Assembly: GCF_013019105.1 (NCBI RefSeq)
Contig: NZ_BLTE01000001.1
Location: 1-64,000, forward strand
Reading direction: 5' to 3'
Length of the DNA stretch: 64,000 nucleotides
From: Fundidesulfovibrio magnetotacticus
Lineage (GTDB): Bacteria > Desulfobacterota > Desulfovibrionia > Desulfovibrionales > Desulfovibrionaceae
Every line of letters begins with the position of its first letter. Position 1 is the stretch's first letter. The position numbers were made by a program, and so were the translations under genes. The notes beneath the pieces are model-generated. The model ran no database searches, was not told the DNA's origin, and saw nothing but the letters and a program-made list of their open reading frames with translations. This document shows positions 33,943 to 41,175 of this stretch, piece after piece.

Positions 33943-34818
33943 CTAGTCTTTTTCAACGCTAGGCTTGGGAAACATCAGGGTGACTGTTGTCAATCCGCTC
34001 TTTGATGTATCAAGAAATATGTTCCCGCCTTGCGCTTCAGTGAATAGCTTTGCAGAATATGTTCCAATGCCTGTTCCACTTGCTTTCCCCGAAGTGACAT
34101 ACTTATCAAAAAACACGCTCCGAATCGAATCTGGCACTTCGCCAGTATTTGAGACAGAAACCTCTTGCACCTCATTTGACTTTATCGTGACGCAGACTTC
34201 AGAATTATTTGGAGATGCTTCTATTGCGTTAAGAATTATGTTGCTCAAAACGCTAAACATGATGTCCTCATTACACATGCAAGGAATGTAGCATTCTTGA
34301 CTGTTGTTTGGCATACTGCAAGTCGTCCGTATGGACACATTTTTTAATTTTGCTGTTGACTCCATGTGGCCAGCTACACCTATAACAATGCTGTACATAT
34401 CAACCTTGTGCATTTTACAATTCAAGACGCCCCTGCTAATGTTGGCGCTGAGCAAGTGGATATCTAAAATCCTGAGCGCTCGTTGGGCACTGATCTTCAA
34501 AGAGCTTAGAAGCCCTGCCTGTTCTTCTGATAATGTCACATCTTCAATTATAACTTCTGGTATCTGCACAAGTGGAGCTATGCTATTCCTTATGTCGTGA
34601 CACATGACATGCTCTTTGACGTCTTTATCTCTAAGCTTTTCTCTTAAGTACTCAATGACCAACTCTGCCTCCCTCGCCTTGCTAAAGATGCTTGCAGATT
34701 CAGCAAGTGCATTCTCCAGCGTCTTAATGATGTTTTTTGATGATTCTAGCTCTGTTAGTAGCGCCTCGTTTGTTAGTCTAGCAAGTTCTGCGTCCATGCT
34801 ATTCTCCAGAGTTTCCAT
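33943..34818 (-). CDS. AT-rich cargo gene: soluble histidine kinase
   Basis: The 291-residue protein has an N-terminal coiled coil (residues 10-70), a phospho-acceptor-like helix VMCHDIRNSIAPLVQIPEVI near 70-90, an N box NIILNAIEASPNN near 195 and a glycine box SGKASGTGIGTYSAKLFTEAQGG near 248. The G1 box reads SVSNTGEVPD, so the usual Asp of DxGxG is replaced. No sensor or membrane domain is seen. The gene is much richer in A and T than the rest of the element and is set apart by a terminator on its right. TTACC-TCG-GGTAA at 34835-34847 is an inverted repeat just before the start, a possible operator. It could alter host signalling or act in defence. Confidence 0.75.
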   Translation of the reverse strand: METLENSMDAELARLTNEALLTELESSKNIIKTLENALAESASIFSKAREAELVIEYLREKLRDKDVKEHVMCHDIRNSIAPLVQIPEVIIEDVTLSEEQAGLLSSLKISAQRALRILDIHLLSANISRGVLNCKMHKVDMYSIVIGVAGHMESTAKLKNVSIRTTCSMPNNSQECYIPCMCNEDIMFSVLSNIILNAIEASPNNSEVCVTIKSNEVQEVSVSNTGEVPDSIRSVFFDKYVTSGKASGTGIGTYSAKLFTEAQGGNIFLDTSKSGLTTVTLMFPKPSVEKD

Positions 34819-34932
34819 TATTTTCTCTTTACTCTTACCTCGGGTAAACGATTCTGGACAAGTGGAAATTTGGAATTTTCTCGCCCTACAACGAGTGCCG
34901 CACCGGGCAAGTTAAATGGCCACGAACGAAAT

Positions 34933-34955
34933 AGCCCCGACTCATGGCCGGGGCT
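34933..34955 (-). terminator. Hairpin separating phage genes from the cargo kinase
   Basis: AGCCCCG and CGGGGCT pair around a nine-base loop; on the - strand ATTTCGTT follows. It would end leftward transcription of the head operon before the kinase gene. Confidence 0.5.
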
Positions 34956-35004
34956 TCCCACTTCGCCTTGAAAAAGGCGTGACTTGGTTGAACGATTTTC
35001 GCAC

Positions 35005-35154
35005 CTAAGCCGTGCTTCCGGCCTCGATCTCCCCCGCCGTCTCCCTGATCTGCCCGGCCAGTTCCTTGACCCTGGCCGTGTCGCCCTGCGCCGCCGCCTT
35101 CACGATCTCCACGAACTCTTCCGCCAGCGTGTCGAAGATGATGCTCATGTCCAT
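35005..35154 (-). CDS. Small acidic helical protein
   Basis: The 49-residue protein (starts MDMSIIFDTLAEEF) is acidic and helical, with EFVEIVKAAAQGDTARVKELAGQI. It is the last gene before the terminator at 34933. A start at 35193 would add 13 residues of unlike composition. Function unknown; it may be a small phage regulator or chaperone. Confidence 0.45.
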   Translation of the reverse strand: MDMSIIFDTLAEEFVEIVKAAAQGDTARVKELAGQIRETAGEIEAGSTA

Positions 35155-35228
35155 GTGGATGCCCTCCGTGTTTTGCCTGGAGGGATACCACATGCGGGAG
35201 GGTGTGCAAGCATAAAAGCCGTATTATT

Positions 35229-35495
35229 CTAAGCAGAAAGCACGTGATGGCGGGCGATTCTGAGGGGAATGGGGGGGGGCAGAGCCGCCTTGAACCGGGC
35301 CGCCTTCGCCCCGGTGAAGCCCATACCCAGGAAGCTGAAGCCGTCGCGGGTCATCTCATACATGGGCTGAGACTTGCCCTGCTGGTTGAGGTAGGAGGAC
35401 TCCGTAAAATTGCGGAGTCGAAACCCCTCAGAACATTCAAGGTTTTTAACTGCCCTGAGCAGGTCGTCGTGTCTCTTGTCGAAGTGCTTCGCCAC
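35229..35495 (-). pseudogene. Truncated Rha-family phage regulatory gene
   Basis: The frame encodes the N-terminal part of a Rha protein (VAKHFDKRHDDLLRAVKNLECSEGF...FTESSYLNQQGKSQPMYEMTRDGFSFLGMGFTGAKAARFK). In-frame sequence to the right of 35495 also reads as Rha (VITVNNGIVVTTSRE) but without a normal start codon. After ARFKA the family would continue, yet the frame turns into Pro-rich sequence at a run of nine C on the coding strand (35272-35281 region) and stops. Both ends look damaged, so it is called a pseudogene; a sequencing-length error in the C run would be an alternative. Confidence 0.65.
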
Positions 35496-35562
35496 CTCCC
35501 TGGAGGTGGTGACGACGATTCCGTTGTTGACCGTGATGACGGGGAGGGACAGGACGGCGGGC

Positions 35563-35754
35563 CTACCCGTTGACCGCGACGCGCTCCTTGCCGGGGCGCA
35601 GGGGGATGACCACGGACTTGACCGTGGACGTGGCGGGTTCCGCCGGAGCCTCCAGCACCGTGAGCGACCGGCAACGCGGGCACTTCACCTGCACGCGGAC
35701 GATGGCCCCCCGGAAGAGGAGCCGCTGACAGCACGGGCAGCGCCACTCCCTCAT
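35563..35754 (-). CDS. Com-like zinc-finger protein
   Basis: The 63-residue protein (starts MREWRCPCCQRLLFRG) has CPCC near residue 6 and CPRC near 26 with the spacing and RLLFRG context of Mu Com, an RNA-binding zinc finger that activates translation of the DNA modification gene mom. No mom gene is present here. The start overlaps the stop of the XRE gene (ATGA). It may control translation of another element gene. Confidence 0.7.
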   Translation of the reverse strand: MREWRCPCCQRLLFRGAIVRVQVKCPRCRSLTVLEAPAEPATSTVKSVVIPLRPGKERVAVNG

Positions 35755-35966
35755 GACGGCCGCCTCTTCGCCAGGAAGAACGGTAGGAGCTTCGCCAGCA
35801 CGCTCGTCTTCGTGTGCTTCTGCTTGCCGCTCAGGATGCGCGAGAGCGTGGACTGTCCGACGCCTGAGCGCCGCGCCAACTCCATGGAGTTCACCCCGTG
35901 GTGGACAAGCGCCTCTTCGAGGTGCCCGGCGAGGTCGTGCAGGTCGATGTTGCTCAGGTCCGCCAT
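35751..35966 (-). CDS. XRE-family helix-turn-helix regulator
   Basis: The 71-residue protein has a helix-turn-helix in MELARRSGVGQSTLSRILSGKQKHTKTSVLAKLLPFF (residues 28-64), typical of small phage repressors. It sits after the minor head gene and before com, far from the integrase, so it may be a local regulator rather than the main repressor. Confidence 0.82.
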   Translation of the reverse strand: MADLSNIDLHDLAGHLEEALVHHGVNSMELARRSGVGQSTLSRILSGKQKHTKTSVLAKLLPFFLAKRRPS

Positions 35967-35969
35967 GGT

Positions 35970-37046
35970 CTACACCTCCAACTCGCTCAGGCGCAGGATG
36001 CGCCCGCTCGTGCTCATGTGGTCCAGGGACAGCTTCCCGGCGCGGAACAGGTCGAACCGGGCCGGGCCAAGCACGCGGCGCACGAAGGCCGGGTCTTCCA
36101 CGGCCTGACGCTTGAGCCACTGCGAGTAGTTCTCCCTGGTGAACTCCACGTCGGACACGGTGAACTTGGTCGAGGTCGAGCCGTCCCGGTGATGGACGGT
36201 GCGCGCATCATGTTTCGTTGCGGGGCGCTCCACCTGGGGGAATTTTCCGCTCAGGGACGTGCGCGGGAGCCACATGCACCTACACCTCCAATGCTCAGGC
36301 AAGGGCGTCCTGGGCTGCCCAGCCTTCACGATCATGCCGTCCTTCGGGCCGCACCGGATGCAGGTGCGACCGTCCAGCGTGCCCACGCGCTCCCAGCCGG
36401 TGAGCACGTCCGAGAACTGCTCCTCGATCACGGTGTCCCTGGCGTAGTTGGACGCGCTCAAGAGCCACGTCCGGGCCAAGCCCTCCAGGCCCGGCACGCT
36501 GCCCTCGATGCCCTCCTTGCGGATGAGCCGGGCCGTCGCCTGGGTGCCCATGCCCTCGATCAAGGCGCGGCGGCCTGCGCTGACGATCCGCTCCACGGTG
36601 CTGGCCTGGAGCTTGTTCAGGAAGTTCTTGATGGTGAGCCCGTCCACGGTGTGGGCCTCGAACCAGCGCTCCACGTAGCTCCTGACGAGCTTCGGCCCCA
36701 GGTCCACCACGACGCCCGCGCCCATGGCGTTCAACACCGTGGCCGTCTGCGTCGCGCTGGCCGTAATCACGTCCGCGCCAGCCTCCCGTAGGTGGTCCGC
36801 GTTGGCCGCCATGACCTCGGAGATGATGGACTCGATCTCGGTTTGCTGCGCCGTCAGGTAGGCCTTCCGGCGGGCGTAGGCCTCCTCCTGGAAGCTGTCC
36901 TTGCCGGTCAGGTGTTCGTCCTGGAGCGCGGCCAGCCTGCCGATGATCCGCGAGCGCACGGCCTCCAGTTCCCGGACCATCTCCTCGGCAAGGGCCGTTG
37001 CCCGCTGGTCCACTTCGTGCGTGAACCTCAAGGTGGAGTCGATCAT
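35970..37046 (-). CDS. Minor head protein (SPP1 gp7/Mu F type)
   Basis: The 358-residue protein has a helical N-terminal half and a C-terminal region with RDTVIEEQF, WERVGTLDGRTCIRCGPKDGMI and LPEHWRCRCMWLPRT. The Cys/His pattern DGRTC-x2-C and HWRCRC is the mark of phage head morphogenesis proteins of the SPP1 gp7/Mu gpF group, which sit at the portal inside the head. It overlaps the collagen-like gene by four bases (ATGA). Confidence 0.82.
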   Translation of the reverse strand: MIDSTLRFTHEVDQRATALAEEMVRELEAVRSRIIGRLAALQDEHLTGKDSFQEEAYARRKAYLTAQQTEIESIISEVMAANADHLREAGADVITASATQTATVLNAMGAGVVVDLGPKLVRSYVERWFEAHTVDGLTIKNFLNKLQASTVERIVSAGRRALIEGMGTQATARLIRKEGIEGSVPGLEGLARTWLLSASNYARDTVIEEQFSDVLTGWERVGTLDGRTCIRCGPKDGMIVKAGQPRTPLPEHWRCRCMWLPRTSLSGKFPQVERPATKHDARTVHHRDGSTSTKFTVSDVEFTRENYSQWLKRQAVEDPAFVRRVLGPARFDLFRAGKLSLDHMSTSGRILRLSELEV

Positions 37047-37357
37047 GCTGCGGGCTCCACGCGGACGATCTGTCCAGCCGGATTGCGGACGATGACGAAC
37101 GCCTTCCCGTTGCGGGTGAAGCCGGTCATGGTGCCGTCCGCGTCCCTGGTGATGATGACGGACTTGCCGCTGTCGCGGGTGACGGCCTCAATGCGCCCCT
37201 GCGCGTCCCTGGTGAGGGTCACGGCGCTTTCATCGGCCTGGGCTGCTCCCGGCGCTCCTGGCGGCCCCTGCGGGCCGGAAGGCCCCGGAGGACCGACGAT
37301 GAGGTCTCCGGGTATGGTCTGGTAGTGGACGCCCCGGACGCGGCTGCTGCGGCTCAT
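37043..37357 (-). CDS. Collagen-like virion protein candidate
   Basis: The 104-residue protein has a short Gly-X-Y tract (GPPGPSGPQGPPGAPG, residues 23-38) followed by a repeat-like C-terminal region with RDAQGRIEAVTRDSGKSVIITRDADGTMTGFTRNGKA that may form beta-strands. Phage proteins with short collagen stretches are often structural, forming fibres or head decorations. It lies between the connector and minor head genes. Function inferred. Confidence 0.6.
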   Translation of the reverse strand: MSRSSRVRGVHYQTIPGDLIVGPPGPSGPQGPPGAPGAAQADESAVTLTRDAQGRIEAVTRDSGKSVIITRDADGTMTGFTRNGKAFVIVRNPAGQIVRVEPAA

Positions 37358-37364
37358 GGGCGGC

Positions 37365-37838
37365 CTACCTGAGCAGTTCCAGCGTGGAGAGACCGGCCGC
37401 CCGGCGCGCGTAGGCCGCCACGAAGGCGAACACGGGCTCCGGGATGACCTTCATGACGCCCGATCCCCGGTACTCCACTTCGATGGGGCCTACCTTCTCC
37501 CGCCTGACCCCGGAGGTGTCCGGCGTGGTCATCGGGTCGCTGCCCAACACCACAAGGGCAAGCTCCACCTGCGCGAGCCGGACGGAGACGGGCACGCTGG
37601 TGGAGTCCACGCCCATGCCCGTGAGCCCGGCGCGCGGCCACGCCAAGGGCTGGCCCTGCACCGCCTGGACGCCCCTCCAGACGAGAGTCAGGTCCATGAG
37701 GCGGCAGGCGTGCAGGAGGGCCTTTTCCCTGGCCTCGTCATCCGCGCCCACCCAGGCCTCGGCATGGGGCCGGGCCTCCATGTACTCGGTCGCCTCCTCA
37801 AGCGAGACGTAGCTGTTCGTTCCTTTCGTCACGGCCAT
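37365..37838 (-). CDS. Head-tail connector-like protein (DnaT-like family)
   Basis: The 157-residue protein (starts MAVTKGTNSYVSLEEATEYM) has the pattern of a phage family labelled DnaT-like: an N-terminal Ser-Tyr-Val segment, LLHACRLMDL, then QPLAWPRAGL near residue 63 and a helical C terminus. Members lie after the capsid gene and are more likely head-completion or adaptor proteins. CAAGGAGG lies before the ATG. Confidence 0.65.
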   Translation of the reverse strand: MAVTKGTNSYVSLEEATEYMEARPHAEAWVGADDEAREKALLHACRLMDLTLVWRGVQAVQGQPLAWPRAGLTGMGVDSTSVPVSVRLAQVELALVVLGSDPMTTPDTSGVRREKVGPIEVEYRGSGVMKVIPEPVFAFVAAYARRAAGLSTLELLR

Positions 37839-37947
37839 GATGTGGCCTCCTTGTGAAATTCGCCGGGGCGGCTCGTCCGTGCCGCGTTGACGGCCCCCGG
37901 CGGGGCCGGGCCTGACCTTTCCTGGGGGAAGGTGAACCCCGCGCCTT

Positions 37948-37988
37948 GCGGCCCGCCCGGCGAACACCCGAGGGTGCAGGCGGGCCGC
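37948..37988 (-). other. Strong nested hairpin inside the head operon
   Basis: GCGGCCCGCC (37948-37957) pairs with GGCGGGCCGC (37979-37988), with an inner hairpin CACCC-GA-GGGTG. It lies in the only long gap (37839-38031) of the head gene run, between the cement and connector genes. It lacks a T-run and may reduce expression of downstream minor proteins relative to capsid and cement. Confidence 0.55.
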
Positions 37989-38031
37989 GTCAAGGTCAGT
38001 GCCAATAGGCGCTGCGCGATGAAGCGAAGGC

Positions 38032-38454
38032 CTACGGCTCGATGCGGGCCGTGAAGTTGATGCCCGTGGCGACGGCCCCGGCCACGGTGGTGAAGACGCG
38101 CACGTAGGGGTAGGCCACGCCGCCCTTCACGTTCGAGAACGGAAGCTCGTAGCGCCCCGTGGTCGAGTCCTGGTTGCCGCCGATCACTTCGGCCGCCCCC
38201 AGGTTGAGCACGGCAAGCTCCTCGATCTTGGGCGACCCGGTGGAGAAGTCGGCGGTGTCGGAGCCCTGCACGGCGATGGCGTAGGCTTCATCGTTGGAGG
38301 CGATCTCCAGGGCGGTAACGTCCACCACGAGGCGCGCGTCCACGCGGCCGGTGCCGATGCTGGCGATCTTCGCGGAGCCGCCCACGAGGGCCGCGCCACT
38401 GCCGGACACGAGCCCGGCGTCTTTCATGATGAAGGTCGAGTCGAACATGGGCAT
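38032..38454 (-). CDS. Capsid cement/decoration protein (Bbp16-like)
   Basis: The 140-residue protein has beta-rich composition (FDSTFIMKDAGLVSG, IGTGRVDARLVVDVTAL, YPYVRVFTTVAGAVATGINFTARIEP). Position directly after the capsid gene and overall pattern resemble Bbp16-type capsid cement proteins of BPP-1-like podoviruses. It has a CCAGGAGG site. The family name is from memory. Confidence 0.65.
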   Translation of the reverse strand: MPMFDSTFIMKDAGLVSGSGAALVGGSAKIASIGTGRVDARLVVDVTALEIASNDEAYAIAVQGSDTADFSTGSPKIEELAVLNLGAAEVIGGNQDSTTGRYELPFSNVKGGVAYPYVRVFTTVAGAVATGINFTARIEP

Positions 38455-38496
38455 CCTCCTGGATGAGGCGGGCCGGGTCTCCCCGGCCCGGCAGGG

Positions 38497-39420
38497 CTAG
38501 GCGTTCTTGATGCCCTTGAGGCGGGCGGCGGCCTTCGGGTGGAACAGGCCGATACCGACGATCCACTCGATCATGGTCCGGTAGGCGGTGCCCCCGGCGT
38601 ACAGGCCGTGGTCGATCACATCCACGCCGCCGCACTGGAGCCCGGAGACGAACTCCTTGGCCCCGAACTTCACGGCGTAGATGCTGGCGGTCACGCTCTT
38701 GTCCCCGTTGTCCAGGTCGGGTTCCGTGAAGCCCAGGATGTCGGCCCCGGTCTCGTCTCCCTCCACGATCACGAGGGGCACGCCCGCGTAGGCGGTCAAC
38801 TGACGCCCGAAGGCGTCGGAGACGATCTCGGTGGCCTGCCCGGCGGCGCGCACGAGGTCCGAGACCTTCCGGCGCAGGCGCTTGTTGAGGAAGAGGGCGT
38901 CCGCCCCGCCGGTCACGGCGTCGAGCAGTTCGTCCAGCTTCGCCAGGGTCAGGGCGTCGCCGCCGTCGCTGGAGCCCATGACGATGGACTGCGCGCCGGT
39001 CAGGCGCTTGGCCAGGCCGTCGAACTCCTTGGGATTGGCCAGGGAGTCGCCGTTGAAGAAGGTCCGGGTGAACTTGAGCGAGGCCGCCTTCGCCTTCATG
39101 GCGTCATGAACGGCCCGGAGGTCATTGACGTTGCCCTGCGTCTTCACGAGGGCGCGGTCGTAGTCCGAGACGCCGCCCAGGATGGACAGCACCTCGGTCA
39201 CGGGGTTCACCACGCCGGTGCTCTCGGTGTAGCCCTCGCCCACGGCGCGGAAGGCGATGCCGGGAAGGGCCTCTTCCCTGTTGTAGGTGTAGCTGTTGCT
39301 GCTCACGGCCAGGAACGGCATGCGCTCCAGCACGCCGCTGTTCTTGGCGATGGTTTCGATCACGCCCGCCTGGAGCGGGGTTTCCGCCAGCTTGGCGTCT
39401 TCGATGAGGGTCAAGGCCAT
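38497..39420 (-). CDS. Major capsid protein (HK97 fold, BPP-1-like)
   Basis: The 307-residue protein (MALTLIEDAKLAETPLQAGV) follows the scaffold gene and has the length and motifs of a protease-independent HK97-fold capsid: YTYNREEALPGIAFRAVGEGYTES near residue 44, an E-loop-like section, LDELLDAVTGGADALFLNK near 150 and AVKFGAKEFVSGLQCGGVDVIDHG near 250. It carries no N-terminal delta domain, which suits the separate scaffold protein. A strong AAGGAG site precedes it. Confidence 0.85.
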   Translation of the reverse strand: MALTLIEDAKLAETPLQAGVIETIAKNSGVLERMPFLAVSSNSYTYNREEALPGIAFRAVGEGYTESTGVVNPVTEVLSILGGVSDYDRALVKTQGNVNDLRAVHDAMKAKAASLKFTRTFFNGDSLANPKEFDGLAKRLTGAQSIVMGSSDGGDALTLAKLDELLDAVTGGADALFLNKRLRRKVSDLVRAAGQATEIVSDAFGRQLTAYAGVPLVIVEGDETGADILGFTEPDLDNGDKSVTASIYAVKFGAKEFVSGLQCGGVDVIDHGLYAGGTAYRTMIEWIVGIGLFHPKAAARLKGIKNA

Positions 39421-39438
39421 GGTGGTGGTCTCCTTGGG

Positions 39439-39813
39439 CTACTTCGAGTAGCCGTGCGCCATCTTCTGGGTGGCGCTCATGTCGTTGTAGTTGGTGGGCT
39501 GCTTGCCGCCGGGCCTCTTCGAGTCGGGGCCGGATGCGTCGGCTTTCTGGGTGAACAGGCCGGTCTTCTGCGCGGAGCGAATCCACTTGATCTGCTCGGC
39601 CGGGGCGATGCTCGGGACCAAGGACCGGAACTGCTCCGGGATGTCCTCCACAAGCTCCTGCACGAGACCGGCCAGGGTCTCTTCCGCCTGCTTTTTGGCG
39701 TTGTTCACCGCGTCGAACCGGGACTTCGGAATCATCTGCTCGCCTTTGTCGGGGGCGCTCCCGGAGATTCCCTTGTCATCCTGATTCTGAGGGTTAGAGT
39801 CATTCTCAGCCAT
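39439..39813 (-). CDS. Scaffolding-like protein
   Basis: The 124-residue acidic protein is largely disordered or helical (KSRFDAVNNAKKQAEETLAGLVQELVED) with a charged C-terminal tail, and lies between portal and capsid genes, the normal place of scaffold genes. GGAGGTCAC precedes the ATG. Sequence identity of scaffolds is poorly conserved, so position carries most of the weight. Confidence 0.7.
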   Translation of the reverse strand: MAENDSNPQNQDDKGISGSAPDKGEQMIPKSRFDAVNNAKKQAEETLAGLVQELVEDIPEQFRSLVPSIAPAEQIKWIRSAQKTGLFTQKADASGPDSKRPGGKQPTNYNDMSATQKMAHGYSK

Positions 39814-39843
39814 GTGACCTCCGATTTTTACGCCTCGCGGCGA

Positions 39844-41169
39844 TTAGATGACTTTCTCGGTGAGCGCCGCCCGCTCCTGCTGCACCGTGAGCAGGAAGGC
39901 GAGCGCGTCTTCCCTGGTGGACAAGTCCGGGTTGCGCTCCATGGCCGCGTCCACGGGGCTCATGAGCCCCAGGCCGATGAGCAGTTCCCATTCCTTGGCC
40001 TGATCCAGGCTGGAGACGGCGGGCTTCGGGTCCGCGAAGTCCACGGCCAAGGTGGCGGCCTCGGACAGCTTGCGGGTGGGGTTGTGGTGGTTCCACACCT
40101 GCCGGATGACCTGGAACAGGCGCTTCTCGTAGGTGCGCCACAGGGACACGTCATCCCGGCGAAGCTCCTCCAACTCCCTGTTGCCGACGATCTTCGAGAC
40201 GCCGGACTCCTCGGTGGGGTCCGTGCTCAGGGAGGCCGCCGGGAGGCCGTTGCTCACCGCCAGCCACTTGATGATCCTGTCGATGGCCCCGGTCACTTCC
40301 TCAATGGGAGCCTGGGGCGCGGCGAAGCCCACCTCGCCGCCCTCGGGAAGCTCGATCAAGCTGCCCGGCCCGGCCTGCAACTGCCCGCCGCCCGATCCGG
40401 CCCCGCGCACGAAGCCCAGGCCGTAGCCCTGAGCGTCCACGGTCTGGAGCAGGCCCACCAGCATGTTGTTGATGGCCTCCTGCGCGACGATCAGGTCATC
40501 CCCACCGGGGAGCCAGAAGGAGTCGGTCGGCGCGCGGTCGTGGAGGGCGACGAACGGCAGCACGGGGGCATACGGGTTCGGCCCCCCGTCCAGGTGGCGG
40601 CCCCGGTAGTCCAAGCGCTCCCAGGTGGTAGGCGTCCACACGCTGTAGGTCATCTCCTCGGTGCGGCCCGCCTCCGGGAAGTGCGAGACGCAGATGGCGG
40701 TGATGTCCTCGGGGCTGTCGCCCACCTGCACGTCCAGGATGTCGCCGGTCAGAAGGTCCAGGTCCAGGCGGCCGTTGCGCCACACCGGGCGCACCATGGC
40801 CGTCTTCAAGAGCTTCACCAGCCTGGAGGCCTGCTTCATCCTCGTGGACAGGGCCGCGTCCTCCACGATCTCCGCGAAGAGGGCCTTGTCCGCGTCGGTG
40901 CCGTCGATCTGCCGCTTCGGCTCCTCGGTGTAGACCATGGCCCGGAGGTCCACCACCTTCTTCACCACGTTGATGAACAACGGCGTCAACTTCTCCGGCT
41001 GGGCGAACCGCTGCTCCAGCATGGTCTTCAAGTGCTCAAGCTGGCCGTCGTGGTAGTAGTCCAGGCGCTTGGCCGCATCCTGCTTCCTGGCCTGCGTCAC
41101 CTGACTAATATGGCCGTCGAAGATAGCCTTGGCGATTGCGGCGGTCGTGTCGTTGAACAACATGGTCAT
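39844..41169 (-). CDS. Phage portal protein
   Basis: The 441-residue protein has portal features: an N-terminal helix with RLDYYHDGQLEHLKTML, a core with YTEEPKRQIDG and RPVWRNGRLDLDLLTGD, the stretch VALHDRAPTDSFWLPGGDDLIVAQEAINNM near 225 and SEESG-like EESGVSKIVGNREL near 335. It forms the ring through which terminase pumps DNA. An in-frame ATG at 41163 has a better spaced GGAG. It lies between large terminase and scaffold. Confidence 0.88.
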   Translation of the reverse strand: MTMLFNDTTAAIAKAIFDGHISQVTQARKQDAAKRLDYYHDGQLEHLKTMLEQRFAQPEKLTPLFINVVKKVVDLRAMVYTEEPKRQIDGTDADKALFAEIVEDAALSTRMKQASRLVKLLKTAMVRPVWRNGRLDLDLLTGDILDVQVGDSPEDITAICVSHFPEAGRTEEMTYSVWTPTTWERLDYRGRHLDGGPNPYAPVLPFVALHDRAPTDSFWLPGGDDLIVAQEAINNMLVGLLQTVDAQGYGLGFVRGAGSGGGQLQAGPGSLIELPEGGEVGFAAPQAPIEEVTGAIDRIIKWLAVSNGLPAASLSTDPTEESGVSKIVGNRELEELRRDDVSLWRTYEKRLFQVIRQVWNHHNPTRKLSEAATLAVDFADPKPAVSSLDQAKEWELLIGLGLMSPVDAAMERNPDLSTREDALAFLLTVQQERAALTEKVI

Positions 41170-41175
41170 GGGCTC

